From the IMG/VR virus record IMGVR_UViG_3300042350_004090, positions 1-23,385 of that record: a stretch of 23,385 nt of DNA. The stretch is one strand, 5' to 3'. Below, in pieces: positions 16,870 through 23,385 of this stretch (position 1 is its first letter; every line of letters begins with the position of its first letter). Made by a program: the position numbers and the translations under genes. The notes beneath the pieces are model-generated. The model made no database searches and was not told the DNA's origin. It worked only from the letters and a program-made list of their open reading frames with translations. This stretch comes from a virus.

Positions 16870-19308
16870 TTAAGCACCGGGAAACGCCGCACCAGTAGAC
16901 TGAATGTTGAAATCAAGTATGATAAATTCAGCTGTTTTTGCAGGTTGTAGATACAACTGTCCGTAAAGAATGTTACGGTCAATAATATCCGGTGTATTAT
17001 TACTTTCATCCATGATAACACGGAACGCATACAAACCTTGACGTTGTTGAATTGATTCAAGATATGGATTCACAATGTTCAAGAAACGAGTTCTTGTTTG
17101 TGATGTGTTTTGTTCAAACACGAGGTATCTTGTAGAAGAAGCAATAAACTTCTTAGCAGCAATCAACAGACGGCGAACATTGATACGGTCAAGAGCAGAA
17201 GGACGACCTTGAAGTGTTTTTTGACCCCATACACATACTCCAGTTGATGGGAATACTGCAATAGGATTAACACGTGCTTCATAAAGTTGGTCTCTTTCGG
17301 CTTGTGTCAAACGAGTTTTAACTTCAACAACTTCTGTCAAACCACCACGATTCAAACCAGCAGGAGCGAACCATTCAGCAGACACACGGTCATTAAATGC
17401 AATAACACCAGGAAGAACAACGGATGGTGGAACCCAAACAGGTTTATTTCTATCAAAATCAAGAATTTTAACCCAAGGATAATATGTTCCAGCATAGTTT
17501 GTGTCTAAACCTTCTGTTGTAGATACTGCACTTGCAATGTTATCGTTTATTCCGGTTGAATCCATCACATAGAATGCATCACCACGATTCTCACACATAT
17601 CAACAGCATATGTTGTTATTGGTGAGTGTAATGAATGTAAAACACCAGGAGTTGAAAGTAAGTTAATATCAAATTCATCTGCGTTTGAAATAGCATCTAT
17701 TGCCTTTTTGTAAGCAACATAACCATCGGCTGCAGTTGTTGATATATCAAATCCTTGTGTGTTTCCTGCCTCTATATGTATACCTGTTTTCTTTTGAAGA
17801 TTTGGTTTATGACCATCAAATCCGCCTTGGAATGGCAACATAAATTTACGACTATCAAGTGCTGTATTGGTTGATAAATCTATCGAGGAACTATATGATG
17901 TTGCACTTGATGGGAAATTAGCAGAAGCATCTTGTTCGTAATCACCCAAATAGAAATCTATGTTTGATCCAACTGTTTGATTTGCAGGAATCGGCAATGG
18001 TCTTAAATAATTAAAGTTATCTGTATTTGCGAAGTCATAATCAAATCCCCAGTAAACTCTACGATTGTAAGCACCACCAACTGTTTGTGATTGAACATAT
18101 GAAGCTGCAGGTGGTTGAGTGAAAGCATCTGGTATAGGTGTTATTAAAGCACGGAATCCAAAAGGAACAAGTGTAGGTGAAACTGCACCATTTGCAACAG
18201 CATCACTAACTTCAACACGAATATATTTTGATTTATTAGAATAATCACCATTAACAACTACTTTTCCTTCGTCTGTTATCGTAATATATCTATCACCAAC
18301 TACTCTTGCAATGTATTTAGGTGAATTTGGATCAAGATTGGCCTTGAAAGTTTCAACTATTGACGGTCTAATATCTTCATCTTCGGTGTTAAAAGGTGTT
18401 TGTGGTAAATTAGATTGATCAACAAATCTAACAACAACATCAAAATCACCATATTCAGATCCAGCTATTGTCCCAGCTGTACGAATGTTTGCAATACCAA
18501 CTTTTACTTCATAGTTAGAATGAATACCATGAGAAAGAGTGTGAAACTTAAACAAATCAGTTTTTGTAGCACCAATCTTTTGAGATGTTACCCAAGGTGT
18601 AGATGCCTCTGAATAATCTTGTAAGAAGTTCCACGGTGGTGAACTTGATCCAGTTTCTATTAAAACTGTTGTTGCTGGATCAGCTGCAAGTGATGCAGAT
18701 GCTTGGTATCTAAAATTAACATAGTTGTAAACAGCATGAGTTCCATATGGGTTATATCCATACAAATCACCAATATAAGATGTAGTTTCTGGGTCAATAG
18801 AAGCGCTGAAAGGAACACCATCTTCATTTGTTGCATTAGTAAACGATGAAGTATCGGTGAGGAAATCACCAGCTACTGTCAAAACAAAACTACCACTTGC
18901 ATTTGATGCTAAAATTGAATCCTTAAACAATGAAGTTGATCCATCACTTGTAACAGCAAATGTTGGGTGTAACATTGAAATCAATTTTTTACCCCATGAA
19001 CCAGTTGCAACAAGTGCTATAGGATGTGTCAGTGAATATCCACCAGAACCAAGAACACGGATAATGGTTGTACTACCAGCATTATTCAAATAGTTTTTAG
19101 CGGTATACGGTAAGTATGATTGCTCAAATGTTCCACCAAATTTTGTTACAAAATCGTTGTAACCCTGAACAACCGTTGGGACAAACGCAGGTCCCTTAAG
19201 CGTTGGTCCTATAAGTGCAGCACCAATTTGACCAATACCTTGTTGAAGGAATGAAAGGTCATTTTCATTAGTAAACACGCCAGGACTTACAATTCTTTCA
19301 TTAGCCAC
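16870..19308 (-). CDS. Contractile tail sheath protein, gp18-like
   Basis: An 812-residue sheath subunit, longer than T4 gp18 (659), with the extra length in the variable middle (about residues 100-480). The N-terminus (ERIVSPGVFTNENDLSFLQQ) and the C-terminal third are the conserved parts: GVCVWGQKTL at about 680, the RRLLIAAKKFIASSTRYLVF helix, then NPYLESIQQRQGLYAFRVIMD and a final strand near AEFIILDF. The C-terminal domain forms the inter-subunit mesh next to the tube and drives contraction. The start is GTG at 19308, supported by GGAG 7 nt upstream; the next in-frame residues are Ala-Asn-Glu. The gene lies between a small coiled-coil gene and the tube gene. It has an octamer 37 nt upstream and a strong terminator downstream, as expected for a very highly expressed gene. 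The call is firm. Confidence 0.97.
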   Translation of the reverse strand: MANERIVSPGVFTNENDLSFLQQGIGQIGAALIGPTLKGPAFVPTVVQGYNDFVTKFGGTFEQSYLPYTAKNYLNNAGSTTIIRVLGSGGYSLTHPIALVATGSWGKKLISMLHPTFAVTSDGSTSLFKDSILASNASGSFVLTVAGDFLTDTSSFTNATNEDGVPFSASIDPETTSYIGDLYGYNPYGTHAVYNYVNFRYQASASLAADPATTVLIETGSSSPPWNFLQDYSEASTPWVTSQKIGATKTDLFKFHTLSHGIHSNYEVKVGIANIRTAGTIAGSEYGDFDVVVRFVDQSNLPQTPFNTEDEDIRPSIVETFKANLDPNSPKYIARVVGDRYITITDEGKVVVNGDYSNKSKYIRVEVSDAVANGAVSPTLVPFGFRALITPIPDAFTQPPAASYVQSQTVGGAYNRRVYWGFDYDFANTDNFNYLRPLPIPANQTVGSNIDFYLGDYEQDASANFPSSATSYSSSIDLSTNTALDSRKFMLPFQGGFDGHKPNLQKKTGIHIEAGNTQGFDISTTAADGYVAYKKAIDAISNADEFDINLLSTPGVLHSLHSPITTYAVDMCENRGDAFYVMDSTGINDNIASAVSTTEGLDTNYAGTYYPWVKILDFDRNKPVWVPPSVVLPGVIAFNDRVSAEWFAPAGLNRGGLTEVVEVKTRLTQAERDQLYEARVNPIAVFPSTGVCVWGQKTLQGRPSALDRINVRRLLIAAKKFIASSTRYLVFEQNTSQTRTRFLNIVNPYLESIQQRQGLYAFRVIMDESNNTPDIIDRNILYGQLYLQPAKTAEFIILDFNIQSTGAAFPGA

Positions 19309-19319
19309 TTATTATCTCC

Positions 19320-19378
19320 AAAAAATTATAGAATTAAGTCTTCATATAAATATGAAAGAAAAAATCGAAACTATAATT
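19320..19378 (-). terminator. Possible extended terminator hairpin between coiled-coil gene and sheath
   Basis: Coding-strand AATTATAG (19371-19378, including the TAG stop of the small gene) pairs perfectly with CTATAATT (19324-19331). An inner hairpin TTCATA, loop TTTA, TATGAA holds the octamer. A T-run follows, directly before the GGAG ribosome site of the sheath gene. The stem is AT-rich. Confidence 0.45.
19346..19353 (-). promoter_or_regulatory. Octamer ATATTTAT before sheath gene
   Basis: Coding-strand ATATTTAT preceded by C, 37 nt before the GTG start, at the apex of a 6-bp palindromic hairpin. Confidence 0.6.
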
Positions 19379-19667
19379 CAGATGGAATAAATTTACCAGA
19401 ATCTATATCAAGAACACCATCACCATACTTTTCATTTAATGTTTTAACGAGTTCTGATTCATCATTTTGTAAATTTGCATAATCTGAAAATAATTTTTCT
19501 CGCAACTCTTTTGTTTGTTCTAATCTTTTGTTTAGAAGATATAACTCAATTTCAACTTGACCAATTTGTGCAGTTGTTCTTGCATACTTTGATTGCAATG
19601 ATTTTACTGCATCAATATCTTCTTGATGAAACTCTTTTTCCGAAACTTGTTCGATGTTTTCTGACAT
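19371..19667 (-). CDS. Small coiled-coil protein of the tail module (98 aa)
   Basis: A 98-residue acidic protein, helical for residues 10-80 (heptad-like spacing of Leu/Ile/Val in VEIELYLLNKRLEQTKELRE and following), ending in YGDGVLDIDSGKFIP. The ending YGxGxhDhxxG is one I recall from short uncharacterised proteins beside sheath genes in other environmental T4-like phages; it has no named function known to me. The ATG is preceded by AGAGG at about 7 nt spacing. It has its own octamer 34 nt upstream and lies between the tail terminator and the sheath, so it may be a minor virion component or an assembly factor. It occupies the place where T4 has the terminase genes 16 and 17 but is not terminase. 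Coding is well supported by the ribosome site, spacing and position; the function is unknown. Confidence 0.85.
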   Translation of the reverse strand: MSENIEQVSEKEFHQEDIDAVKSLQSKYARTTAQIGQVEIELYLLNKRLEQTKELREKLFSDYANLQNDESELVKTLNEKYGDGVLDIDSGKFIPSEL

Positions 19668-19701
19668 ATGAAACCTCTTAAATTGTGTATAAATAACATC
19701 T

Positions 19702-19709
19702 ATAAATAT
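19702..19709 (-). promoter_or_regulatory. Octamer ATATTTAT before coiled-coil gene
   Basis: Coding-strand ATATTTAT preceded by C, 34 nt before the ATG. A 7-bp inverted repeat (ATGTAAT...ATTACAT) lies just upstream and touches the octamer with its right arm, unlike the other sites; no T-run follows. Confidence 0.55.
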
Positions 19710-19736
19710 GTAATAAATCTTTCAAAATTACATTTA

Positions 19737-20999
19737 TCAATCAGTATTATCAACTTCATTTGTTTTAACACCCGGTGATTTTGTAAATTTATCAAGATTT
19801 TCTTTGTTTATTCCACTATCTCCTGTTGGTAAGTTTCTGTTTTCGGATGATATTTCAAAATCTACTATTTCAAAATCTCCCGATTGTTTTGCGGCATTCA
19901 AATCTCTACCAGCAAATTGTCCGCCACCAAATTGTCCAATACCAAATACATCTGTTTGTTTTTTGAAAGCAGGATTATTTGCCAATTGTTGTGCTTTTTC
20001 TTGATAGTATTTCAGTAAGTCTTCTGCAGATCTTGAGTTCAATCGTTGGAAACCAGCTGCTGTTTGTCCTGGTGGCAATACTCTTGGTGTTTGATCCGTG
20101 TTTATTGAACCAAATTCTTCGTTATTTTCTGCGATTTCTTGACGGTTTTTAGCAGTAATAGTGTTTATGTCACTAAATGCCTCGGAAACAAATACTATCT
20201 TATTTGCAGTTACCAATCGTGTTGTTGTCATTTGTGATGCAATGTTTTTCGGTAATAGATAAGCATGAACGAGTAATTGGAAAGATGCCCTAACTACTCT
20301 ATCTTGACCAGTAGTATTGCTGTCTTCCATACTAACACTATCCATAAATGTAGAAAACTTGAAAAAGTTTTTATCACCGAAAGACTGACCGTTGAAATAT
20401 ATGAAATTTTCTATAATAAAATTTAATTGACTTTGGTAATCACACCACAATATGAAATCGTAAGAAACATCAACATAATCTGGCATTGGAGTCATAAAAT
20501 ACTCTGCCGGTTTTTTAGCATCATATTGAGTGCTAAATTTATCATAAGGTGTTGATTTATTGTATTTTTGTTTCATTATGTATGCAATCTGATTTATGGT
20601 TGCAACTTTATTTCTACGGAGAACAGAATTTATAGCAACATTTGATCTACGAAATGTTATCAAAGGTGTTATAGTTTTTCCTTTTTTATCTTTCAAATAA
20701 CCATCTTTTTGTATAGATGCCCATTTTTCAGGATTAGCGTATATCGTTGGAACTGGCACAGATTGACCATTATCCTCAACTGAAAGTTGTATTTTTTGAT
20801 CTATAAATGATTTCACTGCAAAATCAATGTCATATAAAGTTATACCCATATTACGAGTAGTATCTTTATCACGTCTAACCTGCAAGTGACGCATTTGACC
20901 TAAATCATATCTAGGATTTTGTATAGAATTTTTGTCATCAATAAAAGAATCCCGTGTTCTTCTCAATGGGGGTTTTCTATATTTGCTAGAGTTATTCAT
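19737..20999 (-). CDS. Tail terminator / proximal sheath stabiliser, gp15-like
   Basis: A 420-residue protein. The central part (residues about 45-290) carries the recognisable features: NMGITLYDIDFAVKSFID, FRRSNVAINSVLRRNKVATI, TPMPDYVDVSYDFILWCDYQ, then a stretch of paired hydrophobic strands ending ASFQLLVHAYLLPKN. This resembles the gp15-type proteins of T4-like phages, which cap the tube and sheath and join the tail to the neck. It is longer than T4 gp15 (272) because of a polar N-terminus and a Gln/Asn-rich C-terminal extension from about residue 300. Its ATG overlaps the stop of the gp14-like gene (TAATG, one shared base), implying translational coupling. Position after gp13- and gp14-like genes supports the call. 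Confidence is good for the family, moderate for the precise role. Confidence 0.82.
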   Translation of the reverse strand: MNNSSKYRKPPLRRTRDSFIDDKNSIQNPRYDLGQMRHLQVRRDKDTTRNMGITLYDIDFAVKSFIDQKIQLSVEDNGQSVPVPTIYANPEKWASIQKDGYLKDKKGKTITPLITFRRSNVAINSVLRRNKVATINQIAYIMKQKYNKSTPYDKFSTQYDAKKPAEYFMTPMPDYVDVSYDFILWCDYQSQLNFIIENFIYFNGQSFGDKNFFKFSTFMDSVSMEDSNTTGQDRVVRASFQLLVHAYLLPKNIASQMTTTRLVTANKIVFVSEAFSDINTITAKNRQEIAENNEEFGSINTDQTPRVLPPGQTAAGFQRLNSRSAEDLLKYYQEKAQQLANNPAFKKQTDVFGIGQFGGGQFAGRDLNAAKQSGDFEIVDFEISSENRNLPTGDSGINKENLDKFTKSPGVKTNEVDNTD

Positions 21000-21523
21000 T
21001 ATATGTTACTCGGTATATCATTATTATCAATAGGAACTGCCGGTCTAAATTCTTCAATGTGCAATCTAGATCTTCTTGTCAAGTGTGTATTTGCAATGAT
21101 AGAAACATTGTGTCCCCATCTTTCAGTTGCAAAAGAATAATCAGGATTTTTTCCACCAAAGAATTGATTTTCTTGAATGGCATCTACTTCCCACCATTCA
21201 CCATTGTATTCTATAACATCACCAACTTCTATAAAAATATCAACTTCTTTCAAGTATTCTCGTATGAATGCGAAATTTGATGTTTGTTGGAAATCTTGAC
21301 CAAATTCCGTTCCTTCATATGTTTGTGGTTGATAGTCTATTAAAGCAGGAACTTTTATAGCACTATAATACACCTTTTTATCAGATTCATTATACAAATT
21401 AGTTTTTGTGTTTTCAATAGAAAGTTTATACACTGCAACTTCTGTGTCAATAATATCAACTATCAATTCCATGTTGAATTTATGAACAAGTCCGGCATCT
21501 CTTTGTCCGTGAAATAATGGCAT
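20999..21523 (-). CDS. Neck protein, gp14-like
   Basis: A 174-residue protein. Residues 8-60 (DAGLVHKFNMELIVDIIDTE, then VAVYKLSIENTKTNLYNES) and 115-165 (FIEVGDVIEYNGEWWEVD, the ENQFFGGKNPDYSF loop, then ANTHLTRRSRL) match the pattern I know for T4 gp14-type neck proteins, which complete the head and provide the docking site for the tail. It is shorter than T4 gp14 (256). The ATG is preceded by AGGA inside the end of the upstream gene, with only 4 nt between the stop of that gene and this ATG; its own stop overlaps the next start. The four-gene run PhoH, gp13, gp14, gp15 is therefore read as one unit. Confidence 0.82.
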   Translation of the reverse strand: MPLFHGQRDAGLVHKFNMELIVDIIDTEVAVYKLSIENTKTNLYNESDKKVYYSAIKVPALIDYQPQTYEGTEFGQDFQQTSNFAFIREYLKEVDIFIEVGDVIEYNGEWWEVDAIQENQFFGGKNPDYSFATERWGHNVSIIANTHLTRRSRLHIEEFRPAVPIDNNDIPSNI

Positions 21524-21527
21524 TGTA

Positions 21528-22658
21528 TTATCCTATGTAAATTGCTAAAGGTGTTCCATTTAGACTAGCAGCAAGTGCTTCTGTTTCCATTCTTTTTGCC
21601 TCTAACAATTTTGAACGAGTCATTGTGTCTAACATTGTTCTTAATTGATCAACCAATGCTTGTTTTTCAGTTCCAGCGGCACCCAATAAATCTGCAGCAT
21701 TTAATGATGTCTCACCATTTGGAATTGGTATACTACCATATTTTCCTCGAATATATCCTAACATTTCTTTTGCAAGCGCCAATCCAAAAGAATATATCCA
21801 ACTCTTTCCAACAGAATTTATTTGTGAATATACCATAAAATCATACGGAGCATTTGACATATCTGACACTTGACCATTTGGGTATTTCAATGGATCACTT
21901 CGTTCTTCTTTTACAATATATTCTATCCACAATTTGTAATTTTTAGTTGGTATGGGGAATATACGCAAATCATTATCAATTATTTCAAAAGAATATGCAG
22001 ATTTACGCATCATGTCATTAAACTCAATCGCCTGAACACGCAATAGATCTGCATACATGGGCATTAACATAAATGATACACCGGTTGAATATGCACCAAA
22101 TCCAAATGTATCAAGCATTGCCTGATTACCCAAATATGGATCATAAAAACGAATGGATGCTGGTGGAGAATAATGGTGAACTTTTTTAATTTCTATTGAA
22201 CTACTTGGAACTTTTATGTCACGAATCAAAGTATTCAAATCATATCTTTGTTTTCCAACTTCAATATCAATGGATGATGAATAAAATTTTACATTACCAT
22301 TTGTAAAAGTTTCACTACCATATTCTGTTGCAAGTTGTATTAAACCACCCATATTTGTAGATATATTTCTTTGCGTTAAATTTGAAGCAGTTGATGAACC
22401 CATTATACTTAAAAGATTCTGTTGTATGTTAAACTGATTTATATGATATGAATACTCATATATTGCCTCTTCAAAACAAGTGTAAAAATTAACATCTTGC
22501 AATTCTATATCAACTAATGGATAACCCAATCTCTTTGCACACCAATCTGAAAATTTATCTATGTCTGCTTGAAAATCAGCATCATTATCAAAAGTTCCAA
22601 ACGGTGTGCTACCTGTTGCAAAACTAGATGAACCAGGCCAAATAGGAATTTCTACCAT
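21528..22658 (-). CDS. Neck / head-completion protein, gp13-like
   Basis: A 376-residue protein. The first 100 residues are characteristic: a Gly/Ser/Phe-rich start, then WCAKRLGYPLVDIELQDVNF and CFEEAIYEYSYHINQFNIQQ, a helical pattern shared by head-tail adaptor proteins with a conserved EEA motif. The middle is beta-rich with Tyr and Ile, and the C-terminal 70 residues (LVDQLRTMLDTMTRSKLLEA) are helical. In T4-like phages the gp13-type protein binds the portal ring and, with gp14, closes the filled head. The ATG directly follows the stop of the PhoH gene (TAAATG), with GAGAAG just upstream. It is longer than T4 gp13 (309). The assignment rests on gene order and remembered family patterns. 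Confidence 0.75.
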   Translation of the reverse strand: MVEIPIWPGSSSFATGSTPFGTFDNDADFQADIDKFSDWCAKRLGYPLVDIELQDVNFYTCFEEAIYEYSYHINQFNIQQNLLSIMGSSTASNLTQRNISTNMGGLIQLATEYGSETFTNGNVKFYSSSIDIEVGKQRYDLNTLIRDIKVPSSSIEIKKVHHYSPPASIRFYDPYLGNQAMLDTFGFGAYSTGVSFMLMPMYADLLRVQAIEFNDMMRKSAYSFEIIDNDLRIFPIPTKNYKLWIEYIVKEERSDPLKYPNGQVSDMSNAPYDFMVYSQINSVGKSWIYSFGLALAKEMLGYIRGKYGSIPIPNGETSLNAADLLGAAGTEKQALVDQLRTMLDTMTRSKLLEAKRMETEALAASLNGTPLAIYIG

Positions 22659-23385
22659 TTACTTCTCGGTTTTATTTTCATCAAAATACTTTAATATATC
22701 ATCAACAATAGGATGACGGTGGTTTGTTTTTAATTCATAAACCCCTAATCCTTGTATCTTATCTTTCATACTAAATAAATATGGCAATCCAGAATCTTTT
22801 TTCTGTTTCAAATCTATTTGTGATATATCACCAGTTAGCATCATCTTTGAATTGATACCAAGACGAGATAATATCATTTCCATTTGTGCCTTAGTTACAT
22901 TCTGTGATTCATCAACTACAACACAGGCATTTACAAATGTTCTACCACGAAGAAATGAAATAGGAGCAATTTCTATCTTATCTTCTGCCATTAACTTTTC
23001 AATTTTTTCTTTGCTATAAAGCATACACATATTTGCGTGTATAGGTGCTAACCAAGGATCCATTTTTTCTTTTATATTACCAGGAAGAAATCCCAAGTCT
23101 TCGTTTGATACGGTTGGTCTTGTAATTATTATCCGTTCTACCTCACGGTAAAAAAGACATTCTAAAGCAATTTGTGTTGCTAATAATGTTTTACCAGAAC
23201 CAGCTTTACCAACAAAAACAGAAATATCATCACGAAGTGCTTCTGATTTTATTCGTTTTTGTTCCTCATTCAATGTTAATTGAAATTGGATTTTATTTTT
23301 TATAGTTTTTCTTCCTTTTTTTATTCCTGATGTATTTAGACTCGAACTTTCTTCTTCACTCAATAAATTTTGTTTATTGTCAAAT
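22659..23385 (-). CDS. phoH: PhoH-like P-loop ATPase, 5' end cut by window edge
   Basis: PhoH-like NTPases share the ATPase core of superfamily 1 helicases; their phage role is not established, although they are very common in marine phages. Visible motifs (numbered from the in-frame TTG at 23363): Walker A GKAGSGKT at 52-59, RPTVSNEDLGFLPGNIKEKM after it, Walker B VVVDESQN near 147-153, then LTGDISQIDL and a final TNHRHPIVDDIL. All are intact, so the protein should bind and hydrolyse ATP. The frame remains open from 23363 to the right edge (upstream residues FDNKQNL), and the TTG has no ribosome site, so the true start is probably beyond the window. The gene ends in TAA directly followed by the ATG of the neck gene. 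The family call is firm. Confidence 0.94.
   Translation of the reverse strand, partial: FDNKQNLLSEEESSSLNTSGIKKGRKTIKNKIQFQLTLNEEQKRIKSEALRDDISVFVGKAGSGKTLLATQIALECLFYREVERIIITRPTVSNEDLGFLPGNIKEKMDPWLAPIHANMCMLYSKEKIEKLMAEDKIEIAPISFLRGRTFVNACVVVDESQNVTKAQMEMILSRLGINSKMMLTGDISQIDLKQKKDSGLPYLFSMKDKIQGLGVYELKTNHRHPIVDDILKYFDENKTEK
22775..22782 (-). promoter_or_regulatory. Intragenic copy of the octamer in PhoH
   Basis: Coding-strand ATATTTAT preceded by C, inside the PhoH gene, 116 nt before the gp13-like ATG. It may be an internal promoter for the neck genes or a chance match in AT-rich DNA. It is the only copy I noticed inside a gene. Confidence 0.25.

Noticed and set aside
23361-23363. TTG at 23361-23363 as the true PhoH start
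   Set aside because: The frame is open upstream to the window edge and there is no ribosome site before the TTG, so the gene is treated as partial.

Overview
The window is a piece of a tailed-phage genome: the neck, tail and baseplate region of a contractile-tailed (myovirus) phage distantly related to T4. All real genes lie on the minus strand and read right to left. The DNA is AT-rich, genes are tightly packed, and no tRNA, rRNA, CRISPR, integrase or transposase is visible. The PhoH-like gene plus T4-type neck, sheath and tube proteins suggest a virulent marine or other environmental phage. The host cannot be told from the sequence.

Layout in transcription order. (1) 23385-19737: PhoH-like ATPase (cut by the right edge), gp13-like and gp14-like neck proteins and a gp15-like tail terminator. 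These four form one tightly coupled operon with junctions of 0-4 nt or a 1-nt overlap. (2) 19667-16290: a small coiled-coil protein, the contractile sheath (GTG start) and the tail tube, each with its own upstream octamer motif; a strong terminator separates sheath from tube. (3) 16194-15226: a complete dTDP-glucose 4,6-dehydratase gene, an apparent cargo gene in the tail module. (4) 15171-14091: a T4 gp26-family protein and an overlapping small reading frame that has no usable start codon and joins it at a run of seven T. This looks like a programmed frameshift of the tail-assembly-chaperone type. (5) 14035-9365: a 1556-residue tape measure protein with four hydrophobic repeats of about 94 residues. 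(6) 9319-1574: a roughly 2581-residue protein made mostly of two tandem repeat families and ending in a tail-tube-initiator-like domain. (7) 1505-1: a LysM/gp53-like baseplate protein and a baseplate hub candidate cut by the left edge.

Together these genes would close the filled head (neck proteins), end the tail (gp15-like), build the tube on the tape measure with the gp26-family protein and its shifted product as helpers, wrap it in sheath, and dock it on the baseplate.

The two most interesting signals are the start-less reading frame after the gp26-like gene and an identical octamer ATATTTAT (always preceded by C or T) on the coding strand in all eight longer intergenic gaps, 21-43 nt before the start codon. 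At several of these sites the octamer lies inside the left arm or loop of a terminator-like hairpin. There is no gene-free stretch longer than about 100 bases.
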